64,000 nucleotides of DNA from Gyrodactylus bullatarudis. Lineage: Eukaryota; Platyhelminthes; Monogenea; Gyrodactylidea; Gyrodactylidae. Made by a program: the position numbers and the translations under genes. The notes below the pieces were generated by a model. The model ran no database searches and was not told where the DNA came from. It saw only the letters and a program-made list of their open reading frames with translations. Every line of letters begins with the position of its first letter. Position 1 is the first letter of the stretch. The stretch lies in NCBI GenBank assembly GCA_012064415.1, contig SSNU01000033.1, positions 1 to 64,000 of the forward strand, in the 5' to 3' direction. Shown in pieces: positions 1 through 10,408 of the stretch.

Positions 1-249
1 AGAAACTTCTTTTTTGGCGCCGGCTACATTTTTATGAAAAACGCTTGGCAAGGAGCTCAGACAACATTGCACTGTGCCCTTGCTGCTGAAAAGGATCTTG
101 TTCAAGGCGGGTATTACTCTGATTGTGCCATAAAGAAACCCCTCGCAGTAGTTGATGACATAAAGCTTGTCGAAACCTTGACATTACGCAGTAAGCGTCT
201 GATATCATTAACAGAGGCCGGGGAAAATCTTCTCAAGAATAATGAATGA
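1..249 (+). CDS. Short-chain dehydrogenase (RDH11-14-like), 3' exon only
   Basis: This is the last exon of an SDR gene whose 5' part lies outside the window; the frame is open from base 1 to the stop at 247-249. It is colinear with the final exons of the three downstream paralogues: the block WQGAQTTLHCAL corresponds to WEGSQTTIFCSL in the 551-1941 gene, followed by the GGYYSDC segment typical of the retinol-dehydrogenase C-terminus. This exon has no catalytic residues, so activity cannot be judged. The product would be a membrane-associated NAD(P)(H)-dependent oxidoreductase acting on retinoid or other hydrophobic carbonyls (family knowledge; substrate unknown). It is the first of four head-to-tail paralogues, so the array probably continues beyond the window. 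Confidence 0.85.
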   Translation, partial: RNFFFGAGYIFMKNAWQGAQTTLHCALAAEKDLVQGGYYSDCAIKKPLAVVDDIKLVETLTLRSKRLISLTEAGENLLKNNE

Positions 250-550
250 AATTTCACCAATACTCTATTTGTGAATAATATTTGTATGAATTAGTTTATA
301 AAGAATATTGCACTGCATAACCTCTTCTAATTAGTATTGAGATTATAACGATCAATAAATAAATGAATTCTCGTCGTTGAATAGACTTTAAAATATAATT
401 GATTAGCTTATGGTTAACCAATCGTAGTAGAATAAAAAACCATACCTTGATTTGATTGGTTGTTGCATTAACCAATACTTGCAATATAATTTTGTTCACG
501 CATACCTTTTCTTCTTACAAACAAGGGATTAGAAGATTATTTCGTTTAGC
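250..550. other. Intergenic spacer between SDR paralogues
   Basis: AT-rich spacer of about 300 bp that must hold the 3' end of the first SDR gene and the promoter of the second. No coding sequence or clear motif was recognised. Confidence 0.6.
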
Positions 551-1941
551 ATGTCAAACATTTCGTGGATAGCCATTCCAGCTGCAATTGCTGCTGGCGC
601 TATTGGTTCTGGTTTTCTTATCAAGCGTTATTCAGCAGGAACATATTGTTACGAAAAAGGACGTTTGGATGGTAAAATTGCCATAGTTACAGGTTGTAAC
701 GTAGGAATTGGCTTACAAACAGTTGGAGAATTGGCTCGACGTGGATGCACTGTCATTATGGCTTGCCGAAATATGGATAAAACTCTGGAAGCTAAAAAGA
801 AAATTCTTGAAATGTATTCCAATGAAAAATATAAAACATATCAAGTCAATAATAAAAGTCTTGTGGAAGATTACACTGAAATTAAAGATTCTCAGTTGAT
901 ACCAATAAAACTCGATTTATCAGACTTGAAATCGGTGACAAAATTTGTTCAGGAATTCTCCAAAAGCCAGCCAAAGTGTGACTTACTCATTTGTAATGCC
1001 GGAGTAATGATGTGCCCTTATCAGGAGACTGCTGACGGTTTTGAAATGCAAATGGGCACAAATCACTTGGGTCATTGTTTACTTGTGGAGCTACTCAATG
1101 GGAAATTAGAGAAATCTGACGAACCTCGAGTTGTCATGGTTTCTTCAATGGCCCATCGATTTTATGACGTAAGTACTTTTCTTGAATAATAAATTAAAAA
1201 TTAATTTTTAAAACTCGTAGAGAATCTTTTTTTCAATGTGATCACTTTCTGATCACTTGACCAGACACTTTCTATTTTCTATTTCCTGGTGATATTTTCA
1301 TAGACCATCTGATCTCTTTCATTTGATTTATTTCTGGGAAATTTCCCTTGCATATATTTATTTATTTGGCGAATAAATGGTCATCATTCACATTGAGCAG
1401 AATAGTTATCTGCAAATTAAAACCTATATTTTAACTTTAGATTGATATTGAGAATTTCCTCTTGAAAAAAGAAAACTACAGCCCTTACGTTGCCTATTCA
1501 AATTCAAAATTAGCAAATGTTTTGTATGCAAAACATTTGAGTGCAAGAAATCCTAGTTCAAAATTACTCGCTTTCAGTCTTCATCCAGGTGCTGTGAGAA
1601 CTGACCTCCAAAGACATTTTAACATTATTTTACGCGTGAGTTTAAATCAATTTTAATTGATAACTTCGAACTTTGACATAAAAAAATATTCTTTCAAAAT
1701 GTAGAGCTTATTCAAACTTGGCGGTTACTTGTTCACCAAGTCGCCCTGGGAAGGTAGTCAGACAACAATATTCTGTAGTCTTGCCCCAAAAGAGAAATTA
1801 TCCTCTGGAAGTTATTATGCCGATTGTAAACTGGCCAAATGTTCAGATATTGCCAAGGATCAATTGTCAGCTGACAAATTTGTTCTGAATTCTCTGACGA
1901 TGCTCAAGGAAACACCCAGTTGTAAAGATCTATTCGCATGA
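551..1941 (+). CDS. Short-chain dehydrogenase/reductase, RDH11-14-like, complete active site
   Basis: Three exons, join(551..1168, 1441..1635, 1705..1941), give 349 residues. All junctions are phase 0 with GT/AG ends. The N-terminus has a hydrophobic anchor (about residues 5-23), followed by the Rossmann cofactor motif TGCNVGIG (47-54), CNAGV (N149-G151), a serine-rich strand (VVMVSS) and the catalytic YSNSK (Y225, K229). The C-terminal exon carries the WEGSQTTIFCSL block of microsomal retinol dehydrogenases. An extra loop near residues 90-115 follows the second Rossmann strand and is shared with the neighbours. It is inferred to be an ER- or lipid-droplet-anchored NADP(H)-dependent oxidoreductase of retinoid-like substrates. 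It is the only complete paralogue in the window with every expected catalytic element, so it is probably the functional member. Confidence 0.92.
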
Positions 1942-2275
1942 TCCAAGTCAAATATTACTCTATAATCGTGTTAAAATGAAAGAAATAGCCATCAATAGAC
2001 CTACCCATAATCATTTAAAGTCAATTTAACGCAAGAACATGAGAATACTTCAGGACAGAAAAAAAGTAATCAACTTTACGTAGAATTATTCTCATCTTTA
2101 TCGAAAATTGGCTTTATTTTTGTAGTGATAATGACCCATTATTGTTTTATTACATTATTTATTTATATAGAAATACAGTAATAATATTTACGATACAATA
2201 CTTTGACTGTTGTCTTTTGCCTTGGATTTTGTTGTAAGCAGGCAAATCTAATAAAAAATCTAGGTCTATTTCTTT
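1942..2275. other. Intergenic region between convergent genes
   Basis: Separates the 3' ends of the SDR gene (+) and MDH1B (-). AT-rich, presumably the two 3' UTRs. No further gene seen. Confidence 0.6.
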
Positions 2276-3787
2276 TCATTGGAAATTTTGAGCCTTGTTG
2301 AATTCTTCCAATATTGATCTTATCGATTCTTGAAGGAATGGACTATCAGCTTGAATGTACTCTTCAATCGGAATCAAGTTTAAATTAAAATGATCAATGA
2401 AGCTGTAAATGTAACAGAATGGAATTCCACTAGGTATAATTCCTCCTAAAAATAGATGTTTTTGTTAAATGTCAAAATCTTTTGTCAACACTTTTTATAT
2501 TTTGCAAAAGAAATCTTTGTCTAGTAATTGGGAGACAAAGAAGAAACCGTGAAACTCACCTTGAGAGATTTGAATAAGTGACAAATGCTTTGGCTTTTTA
2601 ACATTCCTCGAGGCAAAACAAATGAAAACCTCAAACATTGCCAGGCCAATGGGAAAATCTTTCAAATTTTTTATCCTTATCTTGAACTGGTCGTGGATCC
2701 GATTCTTACAGACATCATCCCAGAGAATGATTTCCTTCAAATTTTGCTTATAACCAGCCGGCGTTTCCATGCTCAAGTCATTAGAAGATGCATTTTCTAT
2801 CAGACAGTAGTCTCGGATAATCCTAAAATTCTTGTGCAAATGCCCAATGACACAAAGACTCTCAATATTTGTAGGTTTTGTATTTATGTAATCGCCAATA
2901 CAGCATGAGGCTATTTTTTCGTAAATCTTTGGAACTCCGTACAGCCTATTCAAAAGACCTTTATCCTTAGCCCCTATGCCCTCGGATAACGAGAAAATGT
3001 CAAAATTCAAGGAAAACACACCAGTCACTGAAGGAGATACGAGAATTTTACATCTATCTTTACTATGTTTGAGGCTGCTCCCGATTTTCTGGTAAACCCT
3101 TCTACGAGCCTCAAAATCCTCTTGAGTAGGATTTGAAGCATTCTCTGGAAAGTAGCAGTCAAAAATGAGGACATAACTTGCATCGAATGTAATCTTTTCA
3201 AAATCTTGACATCTGATTATTCGCCGAATATTTATACCTATTACAGAATCTTCCAGGACATCAAAATCCTCTTGATCCAATAAGGAAATTCGAATATCAT
3301 ATTTTTTCACAGTCTTGTCAAAACTTATCAACTCAAGAAATATTGATATTTGAGCCAAACTCTTTGTGAAAATGGCTATCCTTGGCCATTTATTATGAAC
3401 TGAATTGAGAATCATTTGACGAGCCAATAGCTCATAGCACTCGTTAATGTTATCATTGACTATCAGGTCTAGATATTTATTGGTGAACTTCTTATCAATT
3501 TTATAATAGTCTTGAACGTAATTTAAATATTCTTTAGCTGACTTGAACATTAATGGCTTACCACCGGTCTGATATAATTGTCTCCATATGGTCGGAGAAG
3601 TTTTTATTTCTATATTCTTGGTTCTTTTCATGTCAGTGACAAAACGATTCCATTCTCGTTCTTTTTTCGCATATTTGTAAACTTCAAAGGATGGCAGATT
3701 TTTTGATAGATAATCTGAAATCAGTTCGATTCTTGCATATTCACGACAAGTACACAGACCGGCAATACAAATTAGTACCATAAACAA
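2276..3787 (-). CDS. MDH1B: Putative malate dehydrogenase 1B (MDH1B)
   Basis: Two exons on the minus strand, complement(join(2276..2445, 2560..3787)), give 465 residues. The 114-bp intron has a GTGAGT donor and TTTTTAG acceptor in phase 1. The N-terminal 100 residues match the MDH1B-specific extension as I remember it: C-x2-YA-x-IELISDYL-x-KNLP near the start, then SPTIWRQL, GGKPL and a Y-x2-YVQDYY segment. The downstream part is a divergent lactate/malate-dehydrogenase Rossmann fold, including ILWDDV where human MDH1B has IIWGN. Splicing restores ISQG-GIIPSGIPF, which parallels LSEG-FGIPKGIVF. MDH1B is a divergent cytosolic MDH paralogue, often linked to ciliated or testis tissue; enzymatic activity is uncertain and I could not identify a standard catalytic Arg/His set. 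The alternative start Met3 is possible. Human MDH1B is somewhat longer (about 518 aa). Confidence 0.85.
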
Positions 3788-3956
3788 TTCAGATTTATCT
3801 AAACTTCTCTATTCATTAATTGATGAATGAAATTGATTTAATGAATAAGTTATTTACACGCACAGAGCTTGCTCAAAGATTTTAATGGGTTTTTTATGAC
3901 AAAAAGCTAATAAATTGTGAAACTAAAATGATAAAAAATGATAAACACTAAAAGAC

Positions 3957-4993
3957 ATGCCAGGGTATGGAAAATGTAAGGAGATGAAACGTTTAGAGGA
4001 CAAAATCGCTATTCTTACTGATTGTTCCTCGCGAATAGGCATTGAAACAGCTGGAGAACTGGCCCGCAGAGGCTGTACAGTAATCATAACATCAAGAGAC
4101 ATGGAAACAGCCAGCGTTTCCCTTCACGCCATAGAAGAATTATACAGTGGCGATAAATACAAAACTTTTCAAATAAACGATCCAAAATTGTGTGAAATTT
4201 ATTCTCCAATTGTTCGTGATCAGTTGATACCGATGGAATTAGACATGGCCCAATTCAAGTCGATAATTGAATTCACGAAAAATTTCAAAATGAAACATTC
4301 CTGTGTCGACTTTTTGATTTGTAATTCAAATATAATCGCAACTAACTATGAGAAAACTCTTGATCAACTTGAGATGCACATGGCTTCAAATCATCTGGGA
4401 CATGTTTTGTTAACAGAACTGTTGATGGATTGTTTGAAAAGGTCAGATGAACCGAGGGTCATCATGACTTCGTCAAAAGCTCACATCTTTCACAAAGTAT
4501 GAATCTAACTGATGATTCTTCAAATGTAGATTGATATTGACTATTTCATGTTGGAAAGTAATGAGTATTCGAGATATCGTGGTTATGCCAATTCGAAAAT
4601 TGCCAACATACTATACGCTAAGCATTTGGCATATCGTGAGACTAATTCAAATCTTTTAGCGCTAAGTTTGCATCCAGGATTTGTAGAAAATGAATTTCCA
4701 TCTTATTTCTATCTCGATAATCAAGTGAGTGTTATATAAAACTTAAATATTCAAAGGTTTTAGTCGGCATGGCTAAACCATTCTTCAGGACATACAGGCA
4801 AGCTAGTCAGACAATAATATTTTGTTGCACTGCGGCAAAACAGAAGTTGCCAAACGGGGAATATTTTGTACATTGCAAGTTGGCAAGATGTGCCGAATTG
4901 GGAAAAGACTTGGTCAAAGCGAATAAATTCATAAAGAATACGCTAAACTTTTTAAAAGGGGTTTCAATTTGCCAAGATTTCTTCTCTGATTAA
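3957..4993 (+). CDS. SDR paralogue with degenerate cofactor motif
   Basis: Three exons, join(3957..4496, 4530..4724, 4757..4993), give 323 residues. Exons 2 and 3 are exactly as long (195 and 237 bp) as those of the 551-1941 paralogue, which supports the splice sites. The introns are only 33 and 32 nt. The catalytic YANSK (Y199, K203) is kept, but the cofactor loop TGxxxGIG has become TDCSSRIG (residues 21-28) and the NAG motif reads CNSN. The N-terminal membrane anchor of its neighbour is absent unless there is an unseen upstream exon. All three exons stay open, so it may be expressed, but NAD(P) binding is doubtful. It could be a pseudoenzyme or a gene early in decay. Confidence 0.8.
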
Positions 4994-5424
4994 AAATTTA
5001 CAAAGTCCGAGCAACACGAAGTCAAAATTATTCCATTTCGTTTTCTAACAGCGTTTAATATCACTAAAAATAAAATTTTAATCCAATAAGAGTTTTTCTT
5101 TCGGAATGAGAATTGAGCAAATTTTTACAAATACAGCTTGGTGATTAAAGAGAAAATTTTTATCTTTGAAAAATTGTAAAAATGTTATTCAAAATTTAAT
5201 TAATGTATCTACTATATAGTAAATATATGAATAAAATTTAAAATCTATAAATCATATTAATGATTGGCTGAGATCTGGATATATATTTTTCAAATTTATC
5301 CCTTTGATGGATATATGTATTTAAAATTCGAGACAAAAGATGTGAAATTTATCACGTGAATATATTTGCTAAAGTATTATATATTTGCGATGATATGATT
5401 CACGTAACTTTTCCGCTTAATATC
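4994..5424. other. Intergenic AT-rich spacer
   Basis: Very AT-rich sequence between the SDR gene ending at 4993 and the dispersed repeat that starts near 5425. No gene seen. Confidence 0.5.
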
Positions 5425-5924
5425 ATATTTGTAGATATATAAGAAAAGATTTTTTATTCACTAAATGTACATTTCTTTATGGTTCATCAGTATAGTGAAA
5501 CATAAATAATGATAAAAGTTTAAAATTCATTGAAAATAATATTTTACAAATTTTGAAAAAAGTATAGTAAAAGTTGAAAAATATAAGAATATAATATGAA
5601 CACCAAAAAACACCAAAACTCTTTTATAAATAGCAACAGTGAAGAGAAAAGTGAAAAAGCTCACATAGACCATGGTAATTGAAGATTATAAGAGTAATTT
5701 TTCTGAACACATTTTAAGGTTTGGTTTAAAGTGATAGATGAAGAATTTCTCCTTCACCCACAAATCTGTGCTGTCATCACCTGCATTTTTATACAAAATA
5801 AGAAGCTCCACAGTCGCATTGGAATTTGTAAATCAAAAGAGTCTTTTCTTCAGGCTTTTGTAAATCCTTATGAATCAAAATGAATAATCTTTGGGTTTTA
5901 AATACAATTTTCAATTGTATATTA
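5425..5924. repeat. Dispersed ~0.5-kb repeat, copy 1
   Basis: A block of about 500 bp is present again, reverse-complemented, at 23301-23790. The match is close over the whole length, for example around the CACCAAAAAACACCAAAACTC tract and the ACCATGG segment near 5670. Edges were set where the two copies diverge. No ORF of note and no clear terminal inverted repeats. It sits immediately upstream of the last SDR gene and could contribute promoter sequence; that is inference. Confidence 0.8.
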
Positions 5925-5997
5925 TCATAAGGTTGATCAATTGATCCAGTATAACTAAAGTATAATTTAAATTACTATTTTTAATGAAAATAATTCA

Positions 5998-7327
5998 ATG
6001 AAAGTTTACTCACCAAATTTGGTAAAAATCAGAGGTCGTTTAGATGAAAAAACTACTATAATAACAGGAGGTAATGGTGTCCTGGCTGTTGAAATAGCTG
6101 GGGAGTTAGCCAGACGGGGATGTAAAATAATTTTGGCTTGTCGAAATTTACAAAAGGGTGAGCTGGCCAAGCAAAAGATACTCAAAACTTTTGATGAAGA
6201 TAATTTCTACAAGTACCAAATAAATGATCCCAAATTGATAAGAGATTACTCAGAAGTATCTGATCTGCAGTTAGTAGTCAAATACATTGACTTGTCAGAC
6301 TATCAGACAGTAATAGATTTCGTAGAAGATTTTAATCAAACAAACACAAAATTAGACTTTCTAATCTGTACAGCTTCGGGTAAATTTAACGAACCTCTTC
6401 AAGAAACAGAATACAAGATTGAAATGAATATGGCAGTTTATTTGGGTCATGTACTATTGACAGAATTGCTTTCGGACTCATTAGAGGCTTCCGAGGAACC
6501 AAGGGTGATATTCCACACATGTAAAATGATGAACTATCATTTGAATGTTGACCATTTTATCAAGACCCCAGAGAATACTAATGTTTTATTGAATTGGTCA
6601 TTTCGAGAGTCAAAGACTTCCAACGTTCTATATGCTAAGTATATGAGCATTCGAACAGAAAATCCGAAAATTCTCTCTCTAAGTGTTTTTCCTGGAATGC
6701 TCGAAAGTCATGTAAGAAATAAAGTAGGTAAATAATTTTTCTTGAATAGTGAGAGTATAATCATGATGGTTAATTGTGGCAGAGTTGATGAAAAATATGA
6801 GCATTAATCGTATGAGATCAAATCTGGATATAAAGCATGGAGAAAGTTTCATTGATGCCATATAGTCGGGGTAACACTAAGCACCTAATTTTTCAACTTT
6901 CATTCATTTTTTTCATGTTTTCGAGTTTGTTCTGATAAACGAAATATCGATTGAAAAGGAAAATTTTTGAACATCTTTACCACGAGAAATAATAAAATTG
7001 AGATTTTTGAATTTAATAATAAGGTTTACAATCAATTTTGTATAAAATAAATTTCAGAAGATAGAAAATATATTTTATTTCTTACAGTTTAAGAAAGTAA
7101 TTTGTACTCCAATAATTCTAACAAAATGGCAAGCAATTCAGGAGACTTTGAATTGTATTCTCAGTTCAAAGAATAAACTTATCAATGGAAGCTATTATCG
7201 TCGTGGGAAAACAAAAAAGCTGCCCGCTGTAGCCAGAGATTTGGTTAAAGTTAGACAATTTGGTGAAAGCTCCATCGAAAAATTAAAAGCTATCAGAGTA
7301 TGCTGGGAAAGTTTGACAAAAGACTGA
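5998..7327 (+). CDS. SDR paralogue lacking the catalytic tyrosine
   Basis: Two exons, join(5998..6723, 7088..7327), give 321 residues in phase 0; the acceptor is CTTACAG at 7081-7087. The intron found at the middle of the other complete paralogues (after residue 206 in the 551-1941 gene) is absent, so exons 1 and 2 are fused. The cofactor motif is altered to TGGNGVLA (23-30), the NAG segment is CTASG, and the catalytic Y-x3-K reads FRESK (F202, K206). The last exon keeps the W-Q-A-x-Q-E-T equivalent of WEGSQTT and a GSYYRRG block. By family knowledge, loss of Tyr abolishes SDR catalysis, so this is inferred to be a pseudoenzyme or relic, although the frame is fully open. Confidence 0.8.
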
Positions 7328-7854
7328 ATATCAAACAATTGATCTTCTCAATAAATTAGACTAACTTTATAAATTTACTTTTTAGTAAAACACCAAAATA
7401 TGATACAGTTAGTCTGGATCGCTTACTTTTAAATTAGATTGGCTATCATATTAGATTGACTATCATAAAATCAACCATCGCAAGTAAATTTTACTCCTAA
7501 TAAGGAATAATTATACCAGTTATTAGTAGGCCTGGCCGGTCAAAATGCTATTTTTGCTAGATGTACGGCATACTTGAGTTTCTCTTTTAGTTTCTGAAAT
7601 AATTTTGCGAGTAAATTGCTATTTATCAACATGAGCTTTTTTTAGCTTCTCAATCTGCTCACCAAAAAATATAAACAATACCAAGAATTCGAATAAAAGC
7701 CTTTTTTCTTATCCATGATAAAATCATTGTCTTCAATCTTCATCAAATCACTCAAATAACCGAATATTAAAATAGAAACCTGTTACCGTATGTAGGTACT
7801 GTCTATAGGAACGGAGAAATTTTTCGAATATAATTTGATAATTATTTCTAACTT
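7328..7854. other. Intergenic, no gene recognised
   Basis: AT-rich sequence between the SDR cluster and the transposon block. No coding similarity seen. Confidence 0.5.
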
Positions 7855-7972
7855 TTTTCAAACTTTGAACCAAAATTTTTTATTGATTTGAAAGTTTGAG
7901 GTTGATCAATAGAGATTTTTAAGGATCAAGATTAGACAAGAAAATCAGTTCACTTGAATCTGATCTGATGCA

Positions 7973-7981
7973 TAACCTTAT
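7973..7981. repeat. 9-bp target-site duplication, left copy
   Basis: TAACCTTAT directly abuts the left terminal inverted repeat and is repeated exactly at 10400-10408, directly after the right one. Nine base pairs is the classical Mutator duplication length. Confidence 0.92.
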
Positions 7982-8267
7982 GGGTTAATTCCAAAAAACA
8001 CCCCAAGAATTTTTTTTTTTCCAAAAATCACCCCAAAAATTTCCAAAAATCACCCCAAAGGAAATATTTTTCCAAAAATCTCCCCTAAAATTTCCAAAAA
8101 TCACCCCAATAGGAAAAAAATTTCCTAAACTCTCCCCAAAATTTTCCAAAAATCACCCCAATAGGAAAAAATTTCCTAAAATCTCCCCAAAATTTTCCAA
8201 AAATCACCCCAAAGGAAAAAAATCACTTAAAATCTCCGAAATTTTTCCAAGACCATTTTCTCATATC
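7982..8267 (+). repeat. MULE left terminal inverted repeat
   Basis: Reverse complement of the right end of the element, composed of tandem CCAAAAATCACCCCAA-type units. The inner edge, TGGTCTTGG/CCAAGACCA then GATATGAG/CTCATATC, matches the 3' end of the transposase reading frame. Confidence 0.9.
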
Positions 8268-8516
8268 AATTATACTTAAGAATAATTATTCTTATTTTAA
8301 ATTCGCCTCTCTACCTTTTCATCACAATTATCTCCCTCAATACTGTTAATTATAACCAATTAACTGACAAAATTAGTTTTAATATTTTTTATAAACCATA
8401 AATTAATTTATTCGGGGTATGGTATTTTGTGAATCATTAATACAGTGGTGGAGGGGTAGGAGAAAAATTTATGATTTAATGCGATTAACATTGAGATATT
8501 CGTTATTATTCGAAAC

Positions 8517-10106
8517 ATGTCTTCACTAACGGTCGGTCTCAGTTACGAAACCAAAGAACAAGTTAAAAGTTTTGTCATGGACTACTCAATCGCGACTCAG
8601 AAGTCATTCAAAGTGAAGAAAAATACGGAAAAAGCTTACATTTGGAAATGCAAAGATTGTGAAGCTTTCATTCGTTTTAGTGCAAGAAAAGATAGACGAT
8701 TCTATTTAACTTCTTTTCAAGATCATACATGTACACATTTGAGCTGTGTCGTCAAAAAGGAAAAAATTTCGCAGATATTAAATCCTTTTCAACAAAATAT
8801 TGAGCAGTTTCGTCCCAAGGATGGCATGAATATTCTCAAAAATGAATTCAGTATCGACAGTTGCTACAAAAACGTCTGGAGATCATTGAAAATCAATTCA
8901 GAAACAAAAGAAAATAGTTTATTGAACAGCTATTCAAGATTCGAGAGTCTTATTGAATGGTTTAACCTGAATGATCCAAATTCTCTTTGCAACCTACATA
9001 AATTTCAGAATCAGTTGGAGTCTGCATTTTTTTGTTTTGCTATTTCAGTACAAGCCTTCAAATATTCTCTTCCGATAATTTTTATGGATGGATGTCATTT
9101 GAAGGGAGACTATAATTACATTCTTCTCGTTGCCTCAGGAGTAGATGGCAACAATAAAAGTTATCCTATTGCTTTGTCCATAGTACCTACGGAAAATGAA
9201 AAGTATTGGAAACGATTTTGCGAAGACCTTCAAAAATCTTTATCACTTAATGACCAAAGTAACTTAGTCATATTTACTGACAGAGAGAAGGGGTTAATAA
9301 ATGCAATCAAATCGTCAATACCAAACGCTGCACATTCTTACTGTCTTTTTCACTTAGCTAAAAATATCAAGATAAAATTCAAAATGGATATAAAGCCATT
9401 ATTATGGAAAGCAGCTAGAGCAGAAGACGAGAATTCCTTTAACTTAGTTATGGATCAGATCTCGAAAATCAACAAAAATGTTGTTGAATATCTCAGTGAA
9501 ATTTCTGTTACAAATTGGGCCAATTTTGCATTCCCTAAATGCCGCTTTGGGATTTTAACTTCTAATTTTGCTGAATCATTGAATGCTAGTTTAATGAAAA
9601 TAAGAGAAAAGCATCCGTTCAATATCATAATTTCGTATATGAATTTATTGTCAGATAAATTCTTAGAACGGCTTAACTTCTATTCCAAGATTGAAAATGA
9701 ACTTTCCCCTTACATAGAACCATTGCTGGAAAAAAACATACGCGAATCTAGGTTCTTACAAATTTTCGCTACTCCTAAAGATGATCTATTTTATGTTTCT
9801 CAAGATCGCAATAGTGAAATAAGAAGAGTCGTAAATTTCAATAAACTCCAATGCTCTTGTAGCTTTGCAAAGATCAATGGATATCCTTGTAAACATTTGT
9901 GTGCTGTGGCTAACAAGTTAGGAGTTTCTCCTGAAAATTATGTCCCAAATGAATTCAAAGTAATCTCATTGAAAGCAGCTTACTCGGAGATTATCATGCT
10001 GTGTGACATCGAAAATCTGAAGGAATCAGAACTAGAGGGCTACAGAATTAATAAAAAACACGATATGAGAAAATGGTCTTGGAAAAATTTCGGAGATTTT
10101 AAGTGA
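8517..10106 (+). CDS. MULE transposase with SWIM zinc finger
   Basis: A 529-residue single-exon protein that cuts and rejoins the element ends during transposition. The N-terminus has a zinc-binding-like C45-x2-C48 ... H70-x-C72 cluster of the kind found in MuDR/FAR1-type DNA-binding domains. The RNase-H-like core shows MDGCHLKG (D191) and FTDREKGL (D255), followed by the SYCLFHLAKN C/H motif typical of MULEs; the acidic third residue is likely in the NFAESLNASL region, but I could not assign it firmly. The C-terminus has a SWIM finger, C446-S-C448 ... C458-K-H460. The frame has no stop or frameshift. The last ~15 codons, including KWSWKNFGDFK, lie inside the right terminal inverted repeat, so the repeat sequence is under coding constraint on that side. 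Confidence 0.93.
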   Translation: MSSLTVGLSYETKEQVKSFVMDYSIATQKSFKVKKNTEKAYIWKCKDCEAFIRFSARKDRRFYLTSFQDHTCTHLSCVVKKEKISQILNPFQQNIEQFRPKDGMNILKNEFSIDSCYKNVWRSLKINSETKENSLLNSYSRFESLIEWFNLNDPNSLCNLHKFQNQLESAFFCFAISVQAFKYSLPIIFMDGCHLKGDYNYILLVASGVDGNNKSYPIALSIVPTENEKYWKRFCEDLQKSLSLNDQSNLVIFTDREKGLINAIKSSIPNAAHSYCLFHLAKNIKIKFKMDIKPLLWKAARAEDENSFNLVMDQISKINKNVVEYLSEISVTNWANFAFPKCRFGILTSNFAESLNASLMKIREKHPFNIIISYMNLLSDKFLERLNFYSKIENELSPYIEPLLEKNIRESRFLQIFATPKDDLFYVSQDRNSEIRRVVNFNKLQCSCSFAKINGYPCKHLCAVANKLGVSPENYVPNEFKVISLKAAYSEIIMLCDIENLKESELEGYRINKKHDMRKWSWKNFGDFK

Positions 10107-10399
10107 TTTTTTTCCTTTGGGGTGATTTTTGGAAAATTTTGGGGAGATTTTAGGAAATTTTTTCCTATTGGGGTGATTTTTGGAAAATTTTGGGGAGAGT
10201 TTAGGAAATTTTTTTCCTATTGGGGTGATTTTTGGAAATTTTAGGGGAGATTTTAGGAAAATTTTTTCCTATTGGGGTGACTTTTGGAAATTTTTGGGGT
10301 GATTTTTGGAAAAATATTTCCTTTGGGGTGATTTTTGGAAATTTTTGGGGTGATTTTTGGAAAAAAAAAAATTCTTGGGGTGTTTTTTGGAATTAACCC
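10062..10399 (-). repeat. MULE right terminal inverted repeat
   Basis: Inverted copy of 7982-8267 with about one extra internal tandem unit. Its inner part encodes the C-terminal residues of the transposase. Confidence 0.9.
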
Positions 10400-10408
10400 T
10401 AACCTTAT
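10400..10408. repeat. 9-bp target-site duplication, right copy
   Basis: TAACCTTAT, identical to 7973-7981. Confidence 0.92.

Larger units (their letters stand above)
7982..10399 (+). mobile_element. Mutator-like (MULE) DNA transposon, apparently intact
   Basis: A 2,418-bp element bounded by terminal inverted repeats beginning GGGTTAATTCCAAAA, flanked by a perfect 9-bp duplication, and carrying one uninterrupted transposase gene (8517-10106). The inverted repeats (about 286 bp left, 338 bp right) are built from tandem units around CCAAAAATCACCCC and GGAAATTTT. It is inserted in a family A foldback repeat, whose sequence continues across the empty site. The near-identical repeats, intact ORF and exact duplication suggest recent insertion and possible autonomy. 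Confidence 0.93.

Noticed and set aside
8000..8260. Regularly spaced units in the MULE end that could suggest a CRISPR-like array
   Set aside because: Units are contiguous tandem repeats inside a transposon TIR with an inverted partner at the other end; eukaryotic context.
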